Shown: positions 8,605 through 16,412 of the stretch, piece by piece
Layout: each line of letters opens with the position of its first letter
Position numbering within the stretch: the first letter of the stretch is position 1
Assembly (NCBI GenBank): GCA_036961445.1
Contig: JBALVO010000060.1
Coordinates: 1-21,456 of the forward strand
DNA length: 21,456 nucleotides
From: JBALVO01 sp036961445
GTDB taxonomy: Bacteria > Pseudomonadota > Gammaproteobacteria > Pseudomonadales > Halieaceae
Direction of reading: 5' to 3'
The notes under the pieces: model-generated
The model's database searches: none
Seen by the model: the letters and a program-made list of their open reading frames with translations, nothing else
Told to the model about the DNA's origin: nothing
Made by a program: the position numbers and the translations under genes

Positions 8605-9513
8605 TCACATCTCGATACCGAGATTCCCAAATACCGGCGTGAACGTGTCCTGAATACAACTGGGATGTTGGGCATCTGCAAAATCGCCGATCTGCTCCCA
8701 GGCCGCTGCAATCGCTTCGGCAGTCAACTCCTGGTCAGGATCAAAAAATGCTCCGCGGCTGCGCTCCCAACGCAACTTGGAAACCCAACCCGCACCCAAC
8801 TCAAACAGCGAACCGTTTTCCTCGTTCAACTCGCTACACAACTTGATCACTACCGGGGTCACAAATTCGGGCTTAAGTGCCGCCACCACTTCCTTGGGCA
8901 GGATGCTTTCGGTAAGACGAGAACCCGCTACCGGAGCAATTACATTCGCTTTAATGCCCTTCTTCGCACCTTCAAGAGCCAGGGTATTAGTGAAGCCTAT
9001 CAGTCCGCGCTTGGCAAAAGAGTAGTTAGCCTGGCCGAAGTTGCCATAGATACCTGCTGCAGAGCTGGTATTAACGATGCGCCCGTAACCCTGTTGCAAC
9101 ATTACCGGCCAGGCCGCTTTAGTTACCCGATAAGCTCCCAGTGCATGAACACGGTAGATCATGTCCCAGTCATCGTCACTCATCTTGGCAAAGCTGGTAT
9201 CGCGCAAGATACCTGCGTTATTAACCAGTACATCGACTCGATCGTAGTTGTCCATGGCGGTGCGAATAATAGCTTCGCCGTCCTCGACCGAATCATAATT
9301 GGCCACGGCCTCGCCACCGGCCGCCAGAATCTCTGCAACAACTTTGTCCGCCGCGTCACTGCCCTTGCCGTCACCACCGGTGCCACCACCCAGGTCGTTG
9401 ACCACAACCTTCGCGCCACGCCGAGCAAATTCCAGCGCATGGGAACGACCCAGGCCTGCTCCGGCCCCGGTTACGACCACCACCCTGTCATCAAACCTCA
9501 TAGTATCCGTCAT
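8605..9513 (-). CDS. SDR-family (3R)-hydroxyacyl-CoA dehydrogenase, MFE-2/HSD17B4-like
   Basis: This NAD(P)-binding short-chain dehydrogenase has 302 residues. It is expected to oxidise (3R)-hydroxyacyl-CoA to 3-oxoacyl-CoA, the step between the hydratase and the thiolase encoded next to it. TGAGAGLG (15-22) binds the cofactor, Asp40 in VVVNDLGG suggests preference for NAD, NNAG is at 98-101, and the catalytic set is Ser151, Tyr164 and Lys168 (YSFAK). Stretches such as ANYDSVEDGE, IYGNFGQANYS and LFELGAGWVSKLRWER match the dehydrogenase domain of eukaryotic multifunctional enzyme type 2 from memory. The longer frame would begin at a TTG (9534) that lies inside the ribosome site; AAAGGAAAG precedes ATG 9513. 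It is separated by 101 bases from the AraC gene upstream. Confidence 0.92.
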   Translation of the reverse strand: MTDTMRFDDRVVVVTGAGAGLGRSHALEFARRGAKVVVNDLGGGTGGDGKGSDAADKVVAEILAAGGEAVANYDSVEDGEAIIRTAMDNYDRVDVLVNNAGILRDTSFAKMSDDDWDMIYRVHALGAYRVTKAAWPVMLQQGYGRIVNTSSAAGIYGNFGQANYSFAKRGLIGFTNTLALEGAKKGIKANVIAPVAGSRLTESILPKEVVAALKPEFVTPVVIKLCSELNEENGSLFELGAGWVSKLRWERSRGAFFDPDQELTAEAIAAAWEQIGDFADAQHPSCIQDTFTPVFGNLGIEM

Positions 9514-9614
9514 CGTTTGCTTTCCTTTTGACAATAAAAATCACGGACACAAATATGCCGCACCGCGACACCGTGCAACAGGACGAATCTGCTCTATCGG
9601 CTTAACCAGAATGG

Positions 9615-10637
9615 TCAGGTTGGGGGCTTACTGGTCCTTTGTTCACGGTATTGCGCGGGAGTCAGCCCCGTCCATTTCTTAAAGGCGCGACTCAGGGCCG
9701 CAGGCTCAGTGAATCCTGCGCGCTGGGCGATATCGGCAATCGCGATTTCCGGCTTGGCTAACAGGTCCTTGATCAGCTCCGAGCGCACTCCATCCTTGAT
9801 CTTTTGGTAAGACGTGCCCTCTTCCGCTAGTCGCCTGCGCACCACCTGCGAACTCATGTGCAGGGATTCGCAAATATCATCAAAGGACGGAAATTGCATC
9901 TTTGCGCGCAGCTCACGCATCAGTTGCTGTCTGATATAGGTATTGACGGTGGTGTCCCGGGCCGGCAGATACAATAAATCTGCGGGTGAGCTCCGCAGCC
10001 AGGCCTCGAGCTCCCGGTTACTCCTGGTGATCGGTTTACTGAGATATTTTTTGCTAAAGGTAAAACCATTGTGTGGCTGGTCAAATAACACAGCACACTG
10101 CAACAGCTCCTCGTATACCCAAGCGTGAGGCGGCTCAGGATAGCGAAAGAACGCTTGCTGCACTGGAATATATTCGTCTATCGCCCAGCAGGGAAAGCGG
10201 TGCCAGACCACGCTAAGAAATTCTACCAGGAAGTGATGAGGGTCACGCACACCTTCATAGCAATTGATCCTCACGGTCACACTGTCCGCTGTCGACGAAA
10301 ACCCCAAACTCATGGATGCAGGGGGCAGAAAATCATAGATTCGCTCTCCGCGACGATAAAGATCACCAAGCGTTTCCGCGACCAACATATAGTCACAGGC
10401 CAGCGCCCACGTTCCCATACGCATAAGGTCGGGATCTATACCCATGGTCTCGTCGTTGGTCTCACGCCATAGAGCTTTTACCAGCGCAGTCAAATAATCA
10501 TTATCGAGCCATTGATCCGGGGACTCTGCTAGCGCTGGCGGAATACCCACCTCCACCAACAGGGCATCAACATCCAGTTCGCATTGCCTGGCCAGGGAGG
10601 CCAGAACGACGACGTAATGTGTGGAAGCAAGAGCCAT
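9615..10637 (-). CDS. AraC-family transcriptional regulator
   Basis: This is a 340-residue regulator. Residues about 20-200 look like the arabinose-binding-like ligand domain (PF12625 type) found in regulators of fatty acid, amino acid and terpenoid catabolism. Residues 247-336 form the double helix-turn-helix, the first around 253-275 (SFDDICESLHMSSQVVRRRL) and the second around 299-325 with the family sequence IADIAQRAGFTEPAALSRAFKKWTG. It is immediately upstream of, and on the same strand as, the SDR-thiolase-hydratase-dehydrogenase genes, so it is the natural candidate to sense their substrate and activate them. It starts five bases after the stop of the DUF3754 gene, and its ribosome site (GGAG) lies in the end of that gene, so those two are co-transcribed. 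The ligand is not readable from sequence. Confidence 0.9.
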   Translation of the reverse strand: MALASTHYVVVLASLARQCELDVDALLVEVGIPPALAESPDQWLDNDYLTALVKALWRETNDETMGIDPDLMRMGTWALACDYMLVAETLGDLYRRGERIYDFLPPASMSLGFSSTADSVTVRINCYEGVRDPHHFLVEFLSVVWHRFPCWAIDEYIPVQQAFFRYPEPPHAWVYEELLQCAVLFDQPHNGFTFSKKYLSKPITRSNRELEAWLRSSPADLLYLPARDTTVNTYIRQQLMRELRAKMQFPSFDDICESLHMSSQVVRRRLAEEGTSYQKIKDGVRSELIKDLLAKPEIAIADIAQRAGFTEPAALSRAFKKWTGLTPAQYREQRTSKPPT

Positions 10638-10642
10638 AGTAT

Positions 10643-11818
10643 TTATACTCCGAGGGCCTCCCAGTACTCGCCGTCCGTTTGCGCGAGCTGCAACCGTAAT
10701 AACTTGGCTAAAGCGTCGTCGATTTCAAAATCGAGCCTGCATTTAAAACGCTCTGCAAACCAGCGCTCAATTGCGCTATCGAGCTCGACTACCGTCATCG
10801 GACCGGCCTGCGCCAGCAGGAAATAATAGGCCAGCAGGCTTTCCTTGCACTCGGATTCCTCAGCATCGTCAAGAATGCGATACAGGGCGCCGGCATTGTT
10901 ATCCAACAGCTTGAAATACAGGTTTTCAGTTAACGCCTGAGTGTATTTCAACTTGCGATTGCGAAAATTGGAAAATTGCTTCCAGACGTATCCTCCCAGT
11001 GCGCCGATGCCAGCGACCAGGATTAGTAGTGCCGCTTTGTCCAGTTGTACTGGCTCGTTAGAGACACCCATCCAGAACCCGAACAACGAGCCCAACAGCA
11101 ACAGCGTTGCACCCATCTTGGTCGTGAGTACCAGGCCGCCACTGACCAGTGCCGGCACGCCGATCAACAGGCGATCCATAAGGCGCATGCCAACGCGGAT
11201 ATTCGGAAAAAGCATCTCTACATCAGCCTCCGGGACATTCTGGAACAGCTTTAGCATGCTGCTACCGGGCTGGCACTCTCCCAGTGCGCTGTCGCTGTCT
11301 ATGTCATCCTTAAGCCGGATATATAGCAGCACACGATCATAATTGGTAAAGCGGATTTTGCGCCGCCATAATCCGAAGAACTCACGTAACGTTTCCTCTC
11401 GCTGGCTGGCTCCGCGGGTGTAAAGCAGAACTTCGGCAAACTCGTTGACGTCAACATACAATCGAACCTGAAACAGCGAGGCTGAGTTAAGCGCATGTTG
11501 TAAGGCTTTGTCCGTCACTTTTTCATAATTTGCGCGCTCCAGCACCTGTGCCATTGTTTCTACCAGGGCGCCGGATGGGTCGTCATGATGCAGCTGTGGT
11601 ACCACCTGTGTATCAGCGTCGGGATCCAGTGGCGCGTAGGCGTCTTTAAGCTGCTGTTTGATGCGGTGAAAGTCCCGCATGAAATAATCTTCAATGTTGC
11701 TGCAAGCCTGACGAAATTGTTGTTCGCGAGTTTCGTCCAGGCGCCCTTCCAGCAGACACATATCGACGATATCACTTCTGCGAAAGGGGATAAAACGCAA
11801 CAGGGGCAATTCTGTCAT
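10643..11818 (-). CDS. DUF3754 (TMEM143-like) membrane protein of unknown function
   Basis: The 391-residue protein has a soluble N-terminal part with FIPFRRSDIVDMCL near the start and YDRVLLYIRLK at 160-170. The conserved LFQNVPEADVEMLFPNIRV follows at 191-209. Three hydrophobic segments come next, at about 217-233, 236-251 and 262-279, and then a soluble C-terminal region. This order fits DUF3754, a family that includes the animal mitochondrial protein TMEM143; no biochemical role is established. The C-terminal 60 residues (AGPMTVVELDSAIERWF) look like a small helical domain. It is the first gene of the minus-strand block, five bases ahead of the AraC regulator. The ATG at 11818 has only a weak purine stretch before it. 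The family call is from motif memory; the function is unknown. Confidence 0.75.
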   Translation of the reverse strand: MTELPLLRFIPFRRSDIVDMCLLEGRLDETREQQFRQACSNIEDYFMRDFHRIKQQLKDAYAPLDPDADTQVVPQLHHDDPSGALVETMAQVLERANYEKVTDKALQHALNSASLFQVRLYVDVNEFAEVLLYTRGASQREETLREFFGLWRRKIRFTNYDRVLLYIRLKDDIDSDSALGECQPGSSMLKLFQNVPEADVEMLFPNIRVGMRLMDRLLIGVPALVSGGLVLTTKMGATLLLLGSLFGFWMGVSNEPVQLDKAALLILVAGIGALGGYVWKQFSNFRNRKLKYTQALTENLYFKLLDNNAGALYRILDDAEESECKESLLAYYFLLAQAGPMTVVELDSAIERWFAERFKCRLDFEIDDALAKLLRLQLAQTDGEYWEALGV

Positions 11819-12006
11819 GGTCGCAATACTTATCAGTAGCGAGGGGAACCACAGACTAACCAGCTTTGAGTTCCAGGTAAATGTCGATACTCAGGTGGGA
11901 AGCTACGGCTACCGCGCCAGCAGGTAGAAGAGAAGACAGGTTTAAACAGGGTTATACTCTGGCGCTGCTGTTAATCCGCAATCTGCACACCGGAGGCTAG
12001 GCCCAT
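11819..12006. promoter_or_regulatory. divergent intergenic region (DUF3754 operon / acyl-CoA dehydrogenase)
   Basis: This 188-base region must hold promoters in both directions. TATACT at 11953-11958 could be a -10 for the rightward dehydrogenase, but no good -35 stands 16-18 bases before it, which suggests an activator-dependent promoter. Close to the leftward start, CGCAATACT-TATC-AGTAGCG (11824-11843) is an imperfect inverted repeat. A GGAGG lies ten bases before ATG 12007. Confidence 0.35.
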
Positions 12007-13152
12007 ATGTTATTCACTGAAGAACACCAGGAAATACGCAGAACCATCTCCAATTTTGTTGCCAACGAGGTTAACCCCTATGTGGAAGAGTGGGAACAGG
12101 AGGGTCTGTTTCCCGCCCATGAGGTGTTCAAGAAAGCGGGAGATCTCGGCCTGTTGGGCATTTGTAAACCCGTCGAATTTGGCGGGCTGGGTCTGGACTA
12201 CAGCTATGGCATGGTGGCAACAGAAGAATGGGGACAGATTTCCTGCGGTGGCGTGCCCATGGCTATTGGCGTACAGACCGATATGGCAACGCCGGCTATG
12301 GCCCGCTTTGGCACAGATCACGTGCGTCAGCAATTTCTCGCTCCGGCGATAGCCGGTGACATGGTGGCCAGTATTGGGGTCAGTGAACCTCATGCTGGTA
12401 GCGATGTAGCGAGCATCAAAACCACAGCCCACAAAAAAAATGGCGACTATGTGATCAATGGCACCAAGATGTGGATCACTAATTCCACCCAGGCCGACTA
12501 CATCGTGGTATTGGCAAATACATCGGATGACCAGAAACACCGCAACAAGTCGTTAATCGTGGTACCCACCAATACCCCAGGATTTTCTACCTCTGCAAAG
12601 CTGAACAAATTGGGGATGCGCAGCTCGGATACAGCGCAGTTGTTTTTCGACGACGTTGTCGTGCCGCAATCGAACCTGATTGGCGAGGAGGGCCATGGCT
12701 TCCAGATGCAGATGATGCAGTTTCAGGAAGAGCGCCTGTGCGCCGCAGCGATGGTACTCAAAGCACTGGAGCAGTGCATCAATAGCACTATTGAGTACAC
12801 CTGCGAGCGGCAGGCCTTTGGCAAACCATTGATAGACAACCAACTGATACACGCCAGGCTGGCGGAAATGCAGATGGAAATAGAGTCTTTGCGGGCGCTG
12901 ACTTACCACGCCTGTGAAATGTATGTTGCCGGCGAAGACCCCACTACCCTGGCATCCTTCGCCAAGCTAAAAGCCGGTCAGCTGACCAGGAGAATTCCCA
13001 GCGACTGCCTGCAGTTCTGGGGAGGCATGGGCTTTATGTGGGACAACATCGTCAGCCGCATGTACCGCGACCTCAGGCTCACCGCTATAGGCGGAGGTGC
13101 CGACGAGGTCATGCTGAGCATTATTGGCAAACGCATGGGTCTTTCAGTGTAA
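12007..13152 (+). CDS. acyl-CoA dehydrogenase
   Basis: This 381-residue FAD-dependent dehydrogenase introduces the 2,3 double bond into acyl-CoA. SEPHAGSDVASI (127-138) and NGTKMWITNS (151-160) mark the middle domain. CERQAFGKPL (266-275) and CLQFWGGMGFMWD (334-346) mark the C-terminal domain. The end reads IGGGADEVM, so the medium-chain Glu position is Gly363. Glu242 in FQEERL is at the LCAD/isovaleryl-CoA dehydrogenase base position. It stands alone on the plus strand, divergent from the DUF3754-AraC block and convergent, 37 bases apart, with another dehydrogenase. It is not closely similar to either of the other two dehydrogenases here, so this is not a recent tandem copy. The specific substrate is unknown. 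Confidence 0.92.
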   Translation: MLFTEEHQEIRRTISNFVANEVNPYVEEWEQEGLFPAHEVFKKAGDLGLLGICKPVEFGGLGLDYSYGMVATEEWGQISCGGVPMAIGVQTDMATPAMARFGTDHVRQQFLAPAIAGDMVASIGVSEPHAGSDVASIKTTAHKKNGDYVINGTKMWITNSTQADYIVVLANTSDDQKHRNKSLIVVPTNTPGFSTSAKLNKLGMRSSDTAQLFFDDVVVPQSNLIGEEGHGFQMQMMQFQEERLCAAAMVLKALEQCINSTIEYTCERQAFGKPLIDNQLIHARLAEMQMEIESLRALTYHACEMYVAGEDPTTLASFAKLKAGQLTRRIPSDCLQFWGGMGFMWDNIVSRMYRDLRLTAIGGGADEVMLSIIGKRMGLSV

Positions 13153-13189
13153 GTACTCACTACCATCAAGGCCCAGTATTCAAAGTAAC

Positions 13190-14332
13190 TTACAAGCCCA
13201 TTTGGCGTACGGCCAGATCTCGCATAATTTCTTCTGAGCCGCCGCCAATGGCAAAGACTTTTACCTCGCGGTAAATACGCTCGATGGGGTTACCGCGCAT
13301 ATAGCCAGCCCCGCCCCATATTTGCATGGCTTCACTGGCACAGAACTCCAACGCCTTGGTGGCTGAAAATTTCAGCTTGGAGATTTCCGCCACCGGCTTC
13401 TCGCCCTCATTAATGGCCCAACACACGTGATTCATATAGGCCTCAATGGCATCTATCCGCGCTGACATATCTGCGATCTTGTGACGAATCACCTGATGCT
13501 GAATGAGTGGCTTACCGAAAGTCTCCCGTTCTTGCGCATAAGTAACAGATTCTTCCAGGCAGGTTTTCATCATTCCCAAGGCACCCGCCGCCAACGTGAG
13601 TCGCTCGAAATTAAAGTTCTCCATGATGGCAATAAAACCACGGTCTTTCTCTCCCATCAGATTACCTGCGGGCACGCGGCAATTGTCGAAATACAGTGTC
13701 GCTTGATCAGAACACCACCATCCCATCTTTTTATCCAGCGGCGTCAGACTAAAGCCCGGTGTACCCTTCTCCACAAAAAACAGCGAAATACCTTTCAGTC
13801 CAGGGCCGCCAGTACGCGCTCCCACGACAAAATAGTCCCCCTTTAGCGCCCCGGTGATAAACGTTTTGGAGCCGTTAATAACGTAGTCATCTCCATCAAC
13901 GCTAGCGGTGGTCTTTATATTGGCTACATCCGAACCACCGCCTGGCTCGGTAATAGCCAGGCAGGAACCCTTGCGACCCAGCACAACGTCTTGCAGCACC
14001 CGCTCACGGATATCCGCGCTGGCGAAATCCTGCAACGGTCCGATCGATATACTACGCCCACCAACAGCCGCCCATACGCCAGTGGCACCACACCGCGTCA
14101 TTTCCTCCGCTGCGGCGACGCGCATAAAAGCATCGTCAAAACCCAGACCGCCAAACTCGTCACTAACACCAAAACCGAAGTACCCCATGGCACCCAGATC
14201 TTCATGCACCTGCCAGGGAAAGTCACCGGCCTCGTCCCATTCATCAACGTGAGGTTTTATCTCGGCCGCCACGTAACGCTTGATCGTTTCCCGGAAAGCC
14301 CGGCGCTCTTCTGTTTCAAAGGGGTTTTTCAA
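13190..14332 (-). CDS. acyl-CoA dehydrogenase with TTG start
   Basis: The product is a 380-residue acyl-CoA dehydrogenase. ITEPGGGSDVANIK (127-140), NGSKTFITG (153-161), QERETFGKPLIQHQ and the ending ERIYREVKVFAIGGGSEEIMRDL are typical of FadE-like enzymes. The Glu of medium-chain enzymes is replaced by Gly, and Glu243 in NFERL supplies the probable base. The only usable start is TTG at 14332: an in-frame TAA lies six codons upstream, the first ATG is 49 codons in, and the N-terminal sequence MKNPFETEERRAFRET is the expected family beginning. AAAAGAGA stands about nine bases before it. It follows the atuA-like gene by 35 bases on the same strand, so the two should be one transcript. An unsaturated acyl-CoA product feeding a terpenoid-type pathway would fit, but this is inference. 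Confidence 0.9.
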   Translation of the reverse strand: MKNPFETEERRAFRETIKRYVAAEIKPHVDEWDEAGDFPWQVHEDLGAMGYFGFGVSDEFGGLGFDDAFMRVAAAEEMTRCGATGVWAAVGGRSISIGPLQDFASADIRERVLQDVVLGRKGSCLAITEPGGGSDVANIKTTASVDGDDYVINGSKTFITGALKGDYFVVGARTGGPGLKGISLFFVEKGTPGFSLTPLDKKMGWWCSDQATLYFDNCRVPAGNLMGEKDRGFIAIMENFNFERLTLAAGALGMMKTCLEESVTYAQERETFGKPLIQHQVIRHKIADMSARIDAIEAYMNHVCWAINEGEKPVAEISKLKFSATKALEFCASEAMQIWGGAGYMRGNPIERIYREVKVFAIGGGSEEIMRDLAVRQMGL

Positions 14333-14367
14333 CGCAACAATTCTCTTTTAGACACAGCAACTACCCA

Positions 14368-16185
14368 TTAAAGAGTTTCCAGCTCAAAACGTGCAGCAAG
14401 ATCTCGCGGCACCTGTACCGCTTCTGCCAACAGTACCTGAGCGTATCCCTTACCCTGAGGATCACTGCGTAAGCTGGCGATACCACCGCCACCCAACACT
14501 TCATGCAACAAAAAATTAAATGCATTCGAACCCGGCATATAAAAGCGCTGCACAGGCTTATCCTGGCCTGCCGCCAGAAAATGACAAAAAAGCTCGGTAA
14601 TGGTTTCCTCAGTGACCTGCTCGGCTATATAGGGAACAAATTCTGCCTGTCGGGCGATAATGCCAATATTGGCCTTGTTACCCTTGTCACCACTACGACC
14701 CCAGGCTAGCGCTTCCAGTGGCACTGCCACCAGGTCTACTGACTCTTCGGCACGGGGTATTTCGGGACGATCGTAGGCGTCGGGATCAAATATTTCACCA
14801 AGCATATCACTGCAAACCGTTACCTCGCCCTCTACTTCAACTTCGATCTCTATCTGCTGCTTCGGTACGATCATAGAAAACAAACGCACCACCGGCGAGG
14901 GTTTGGGCCGGGCACCGGCAAAACCGGTCAGTCCAGGAGGCGCCGTGAGGGCCATGCCTATCATTTCTTTCAGCAAAACCCCAATACCTCTAGCGCTTTC
15001 ATGCTTGGCAGCAATCTTGACGTCCACTTCGCGTACCCGACCTACCTGCCGGGACGATCCGTAATGCGACTCTGCCCCAATAATCTCATAGCTGGTTTCG
15101 GAGAAATCGCCAAGACCAAGATGCTTTAGCATCATCCTGGCGCGAGTGAATACACTCTCTGCCAGTTTTTCTGCCTTTATATCGGCATCGCGCCCATACA
15201 TGGTCCATACCTGGCCAGAACGGTAGCCGTCTGCATAGGTAGCACTGGTTTTGTAACCTGTTGGCGCGCCAAGCCCCAGAGCACCGTGAATTTCCACCCT
15301 GTTATCGGCCTGCTGTTTAAGCTCTACCTGGGAAAAATCACACACCACATCAGGCAGCAAATAGGCCTGTGGATCACCGATCTCATACAACATTTGTTCT
15401 GCGACGGTGCCAATGCTTACCGTACCGCCGGTAGCCTCTGGCTTGGTAATGATCAGCTCGCCATTATCACTGATTTCTGCAATCGGATAGCCGGCTTCCG
15501 GCAACGTGTCCACCACCGTTTCCCAGTCTGTGTAATTGCCTCCGGTTGCCTGGGTTCCACATTCCAGAATATGCCCGGCAAGGCTGGCCTGCGCTAACTT
15601 GTCATAATCTTCCCTGCCCCAGCCGAACGCATGAATACACGCACCCAGCGTTACAGCGCTATCGACGCAACGACCCGTAATAACGATATCAGCACCGCGA
15701 TCCAGTGCGGCGGCTACGGGAAAAGCACCCAGGTAAGCATTAATGCTGACGACCGTTGCGGGATCTGGAAACTCTTCTGCAGAAAACATCTCAGTGACTG
15801 AACTGGCTGCAAACTCTGCCTTACGCGACGTCAGGTCATCGCCCAAAACGGTGGCCACTTTAAGGTTCAATCCCTGCTGCTTTATCAACTCGCGTACAGC
15901 ATCGGCACAGGCTCGAGGATTAACACCACCAGCATTGGCGATGACTTTAACTCCCTGGCGCGCTATTTCCGTCAGGTTTTGTGCCATAACAGAAGAGGCG
16001 AAATCGGTAGCATAACCCTTGGTATCATCGGCAGCACGGGCTCGGGCCATTATCGACATGGTAACTTCGGCTAGGTAATCGTAAACGATGTAATCAAGCT
16101 GCTGCGTTGCCAGCAATTGAGGGGTTGCCAGAGCGGCGTCTCCCCAGAAACCGGAGGCACCGCCTATAGTAATCGTCTTGCTCAT
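14368..16185 (-). CDS. AtuA-like acyclic terpene utilization protein (DUF1446)
   Basis: This 605-residue protein is of the DUF1446/AtuA family, named from the citronellol/geraniol (acyclic terpene) catabolism cluster of Pseudomonas; its reaction is still not defined. The N-terminal DUF1446 domain starts at once (TITIGGASGFWGDA) and contains ANAGGVNP at 83-90. The C-terminal AtuA-like domain spans about 490-605, with WGRSGDKGNKANIG (495-508), VQRFYMPGSNAFNFLL and LGGGGIASLRSDPQGKG. The open frame begins at 16242, but GGAG precedes ATG 16185 by about nine bases and the family begins there. It is divergent from the acyl-CoA synthetase-tetR pair and co-directional with an acyl-CoA dehydrogenase. 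The carboxylase subunits (AtuC/AtuF) and the hydratase AtuE of the classical pathway are absent from the window. Confidence 0.9.
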   Translation of the reverse strand: MSKTITIGGASGFWGDAALATPQLLATQQLDYIVYDYLAEVTMSIMARARAADDTKGYATDFASSVMAQNLTEIARQGVKVIANAGGVNPRACADAVRELIKQQGLNLKVATVLGDDLTSRKAEFAASSVTEMFSAEEFPDPATVVSINAYLGAFPVAAALDRGADIVITGRCVDSAVTLGACIHAFGWGREDYDKLAQASLAGHILECGTQATGGNYTDWETVVDTLPEAGYPIAEISDNGELIITKPEATGGTVSIGTVAEQMLYEIGDPQAYLLPDVVCDFSQVELKQQADNRVEIHGALGLGAPTGYKTSATYADGYRSGQVWTMYGRDADIKAEKLAESVFTRARMMLKHLGLGDFSETSYEIIGAESHYGSSRQVGRVREVDVKIAAKHESARGIGVLLKEMIGMALTAPPGLTGFAGARPKPSPVVRLFSMIVPKQQIEIEVEVEGEVTVCSDMLGEIFDPDAYDRPEIPRAEESVDLVAVPLEALAWGRSGDKGNKANIGIIARQAEFVPYIAEQVTEETITELFCHFLAAGQDKPVQRFYMPGSNAFNFLLHEVLGGGGIASLRSDPQGKGYAQVLLAEAVQVPRDLAARFELETL

Positions 16186-16412
16186 TAAACTTGCTCCAAA
16201 CGTTATCGCGCACAACAGAAATGACAAACCAGTATATGGCATTTATTCAAAAATAATGTGATACTATATTATTATAAAGTATCACTCAATAGCTTAATGT
16301 ATCAACGTCGGCAGGTGGCGACATCCCGCTGAACTTCTATAGTGGATATGGACACACCTGCTTGTAGGCATTGACCCTACAATCTTCGCTAATAATATAA
16401 CGAGTAAAACAT
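16186..16412. promoter_or_regulatory. divergent promoter region, atuA-like / acyl-CoA synthetase
   Basis: This 227-base intergenic region is AT-rich around the inverted repeat at 16258-16285. Toward the synthetase, TTGACC (16371-16376) with TAATAT (16393-16398) 16 bases on could be a promoter, giving a very short leader. Toward atuA, the minus strand reads TTGATA, 16 bases, then GATACT, the latter inside the inverted repeat. A second, wider repeat pair GCAGGTG (16311-16317) and CACCTGC (16355-16361) is also present. Confidence 0.45.
16258..16285. promoter_or_regulatory. candidate TetR operator: perfect 8+8 inverted repeat, 12-base AT spacer
   Basis: GTGATACT at 16258-16265 and AGTATCAC at 16278-16285 are exact reverse complements around a 12-base spacer made only of A and T. 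The site lies between the two divergent units, one of which ends in a TetR gene. A bound dimer or pair of dimers here could repress both directions. It is the cleanest short palindrome I found between genes in this window. Confidence 0.6.

Noticed and set aside
13147..13194. Terminator between the two convergent acyl-CoA dehydrogenases (GTAAGT / ACTTAC)
   Set aside because: The arms are six bases with a loop over 30 bases, inside both stop regions, and there is no T-tract.
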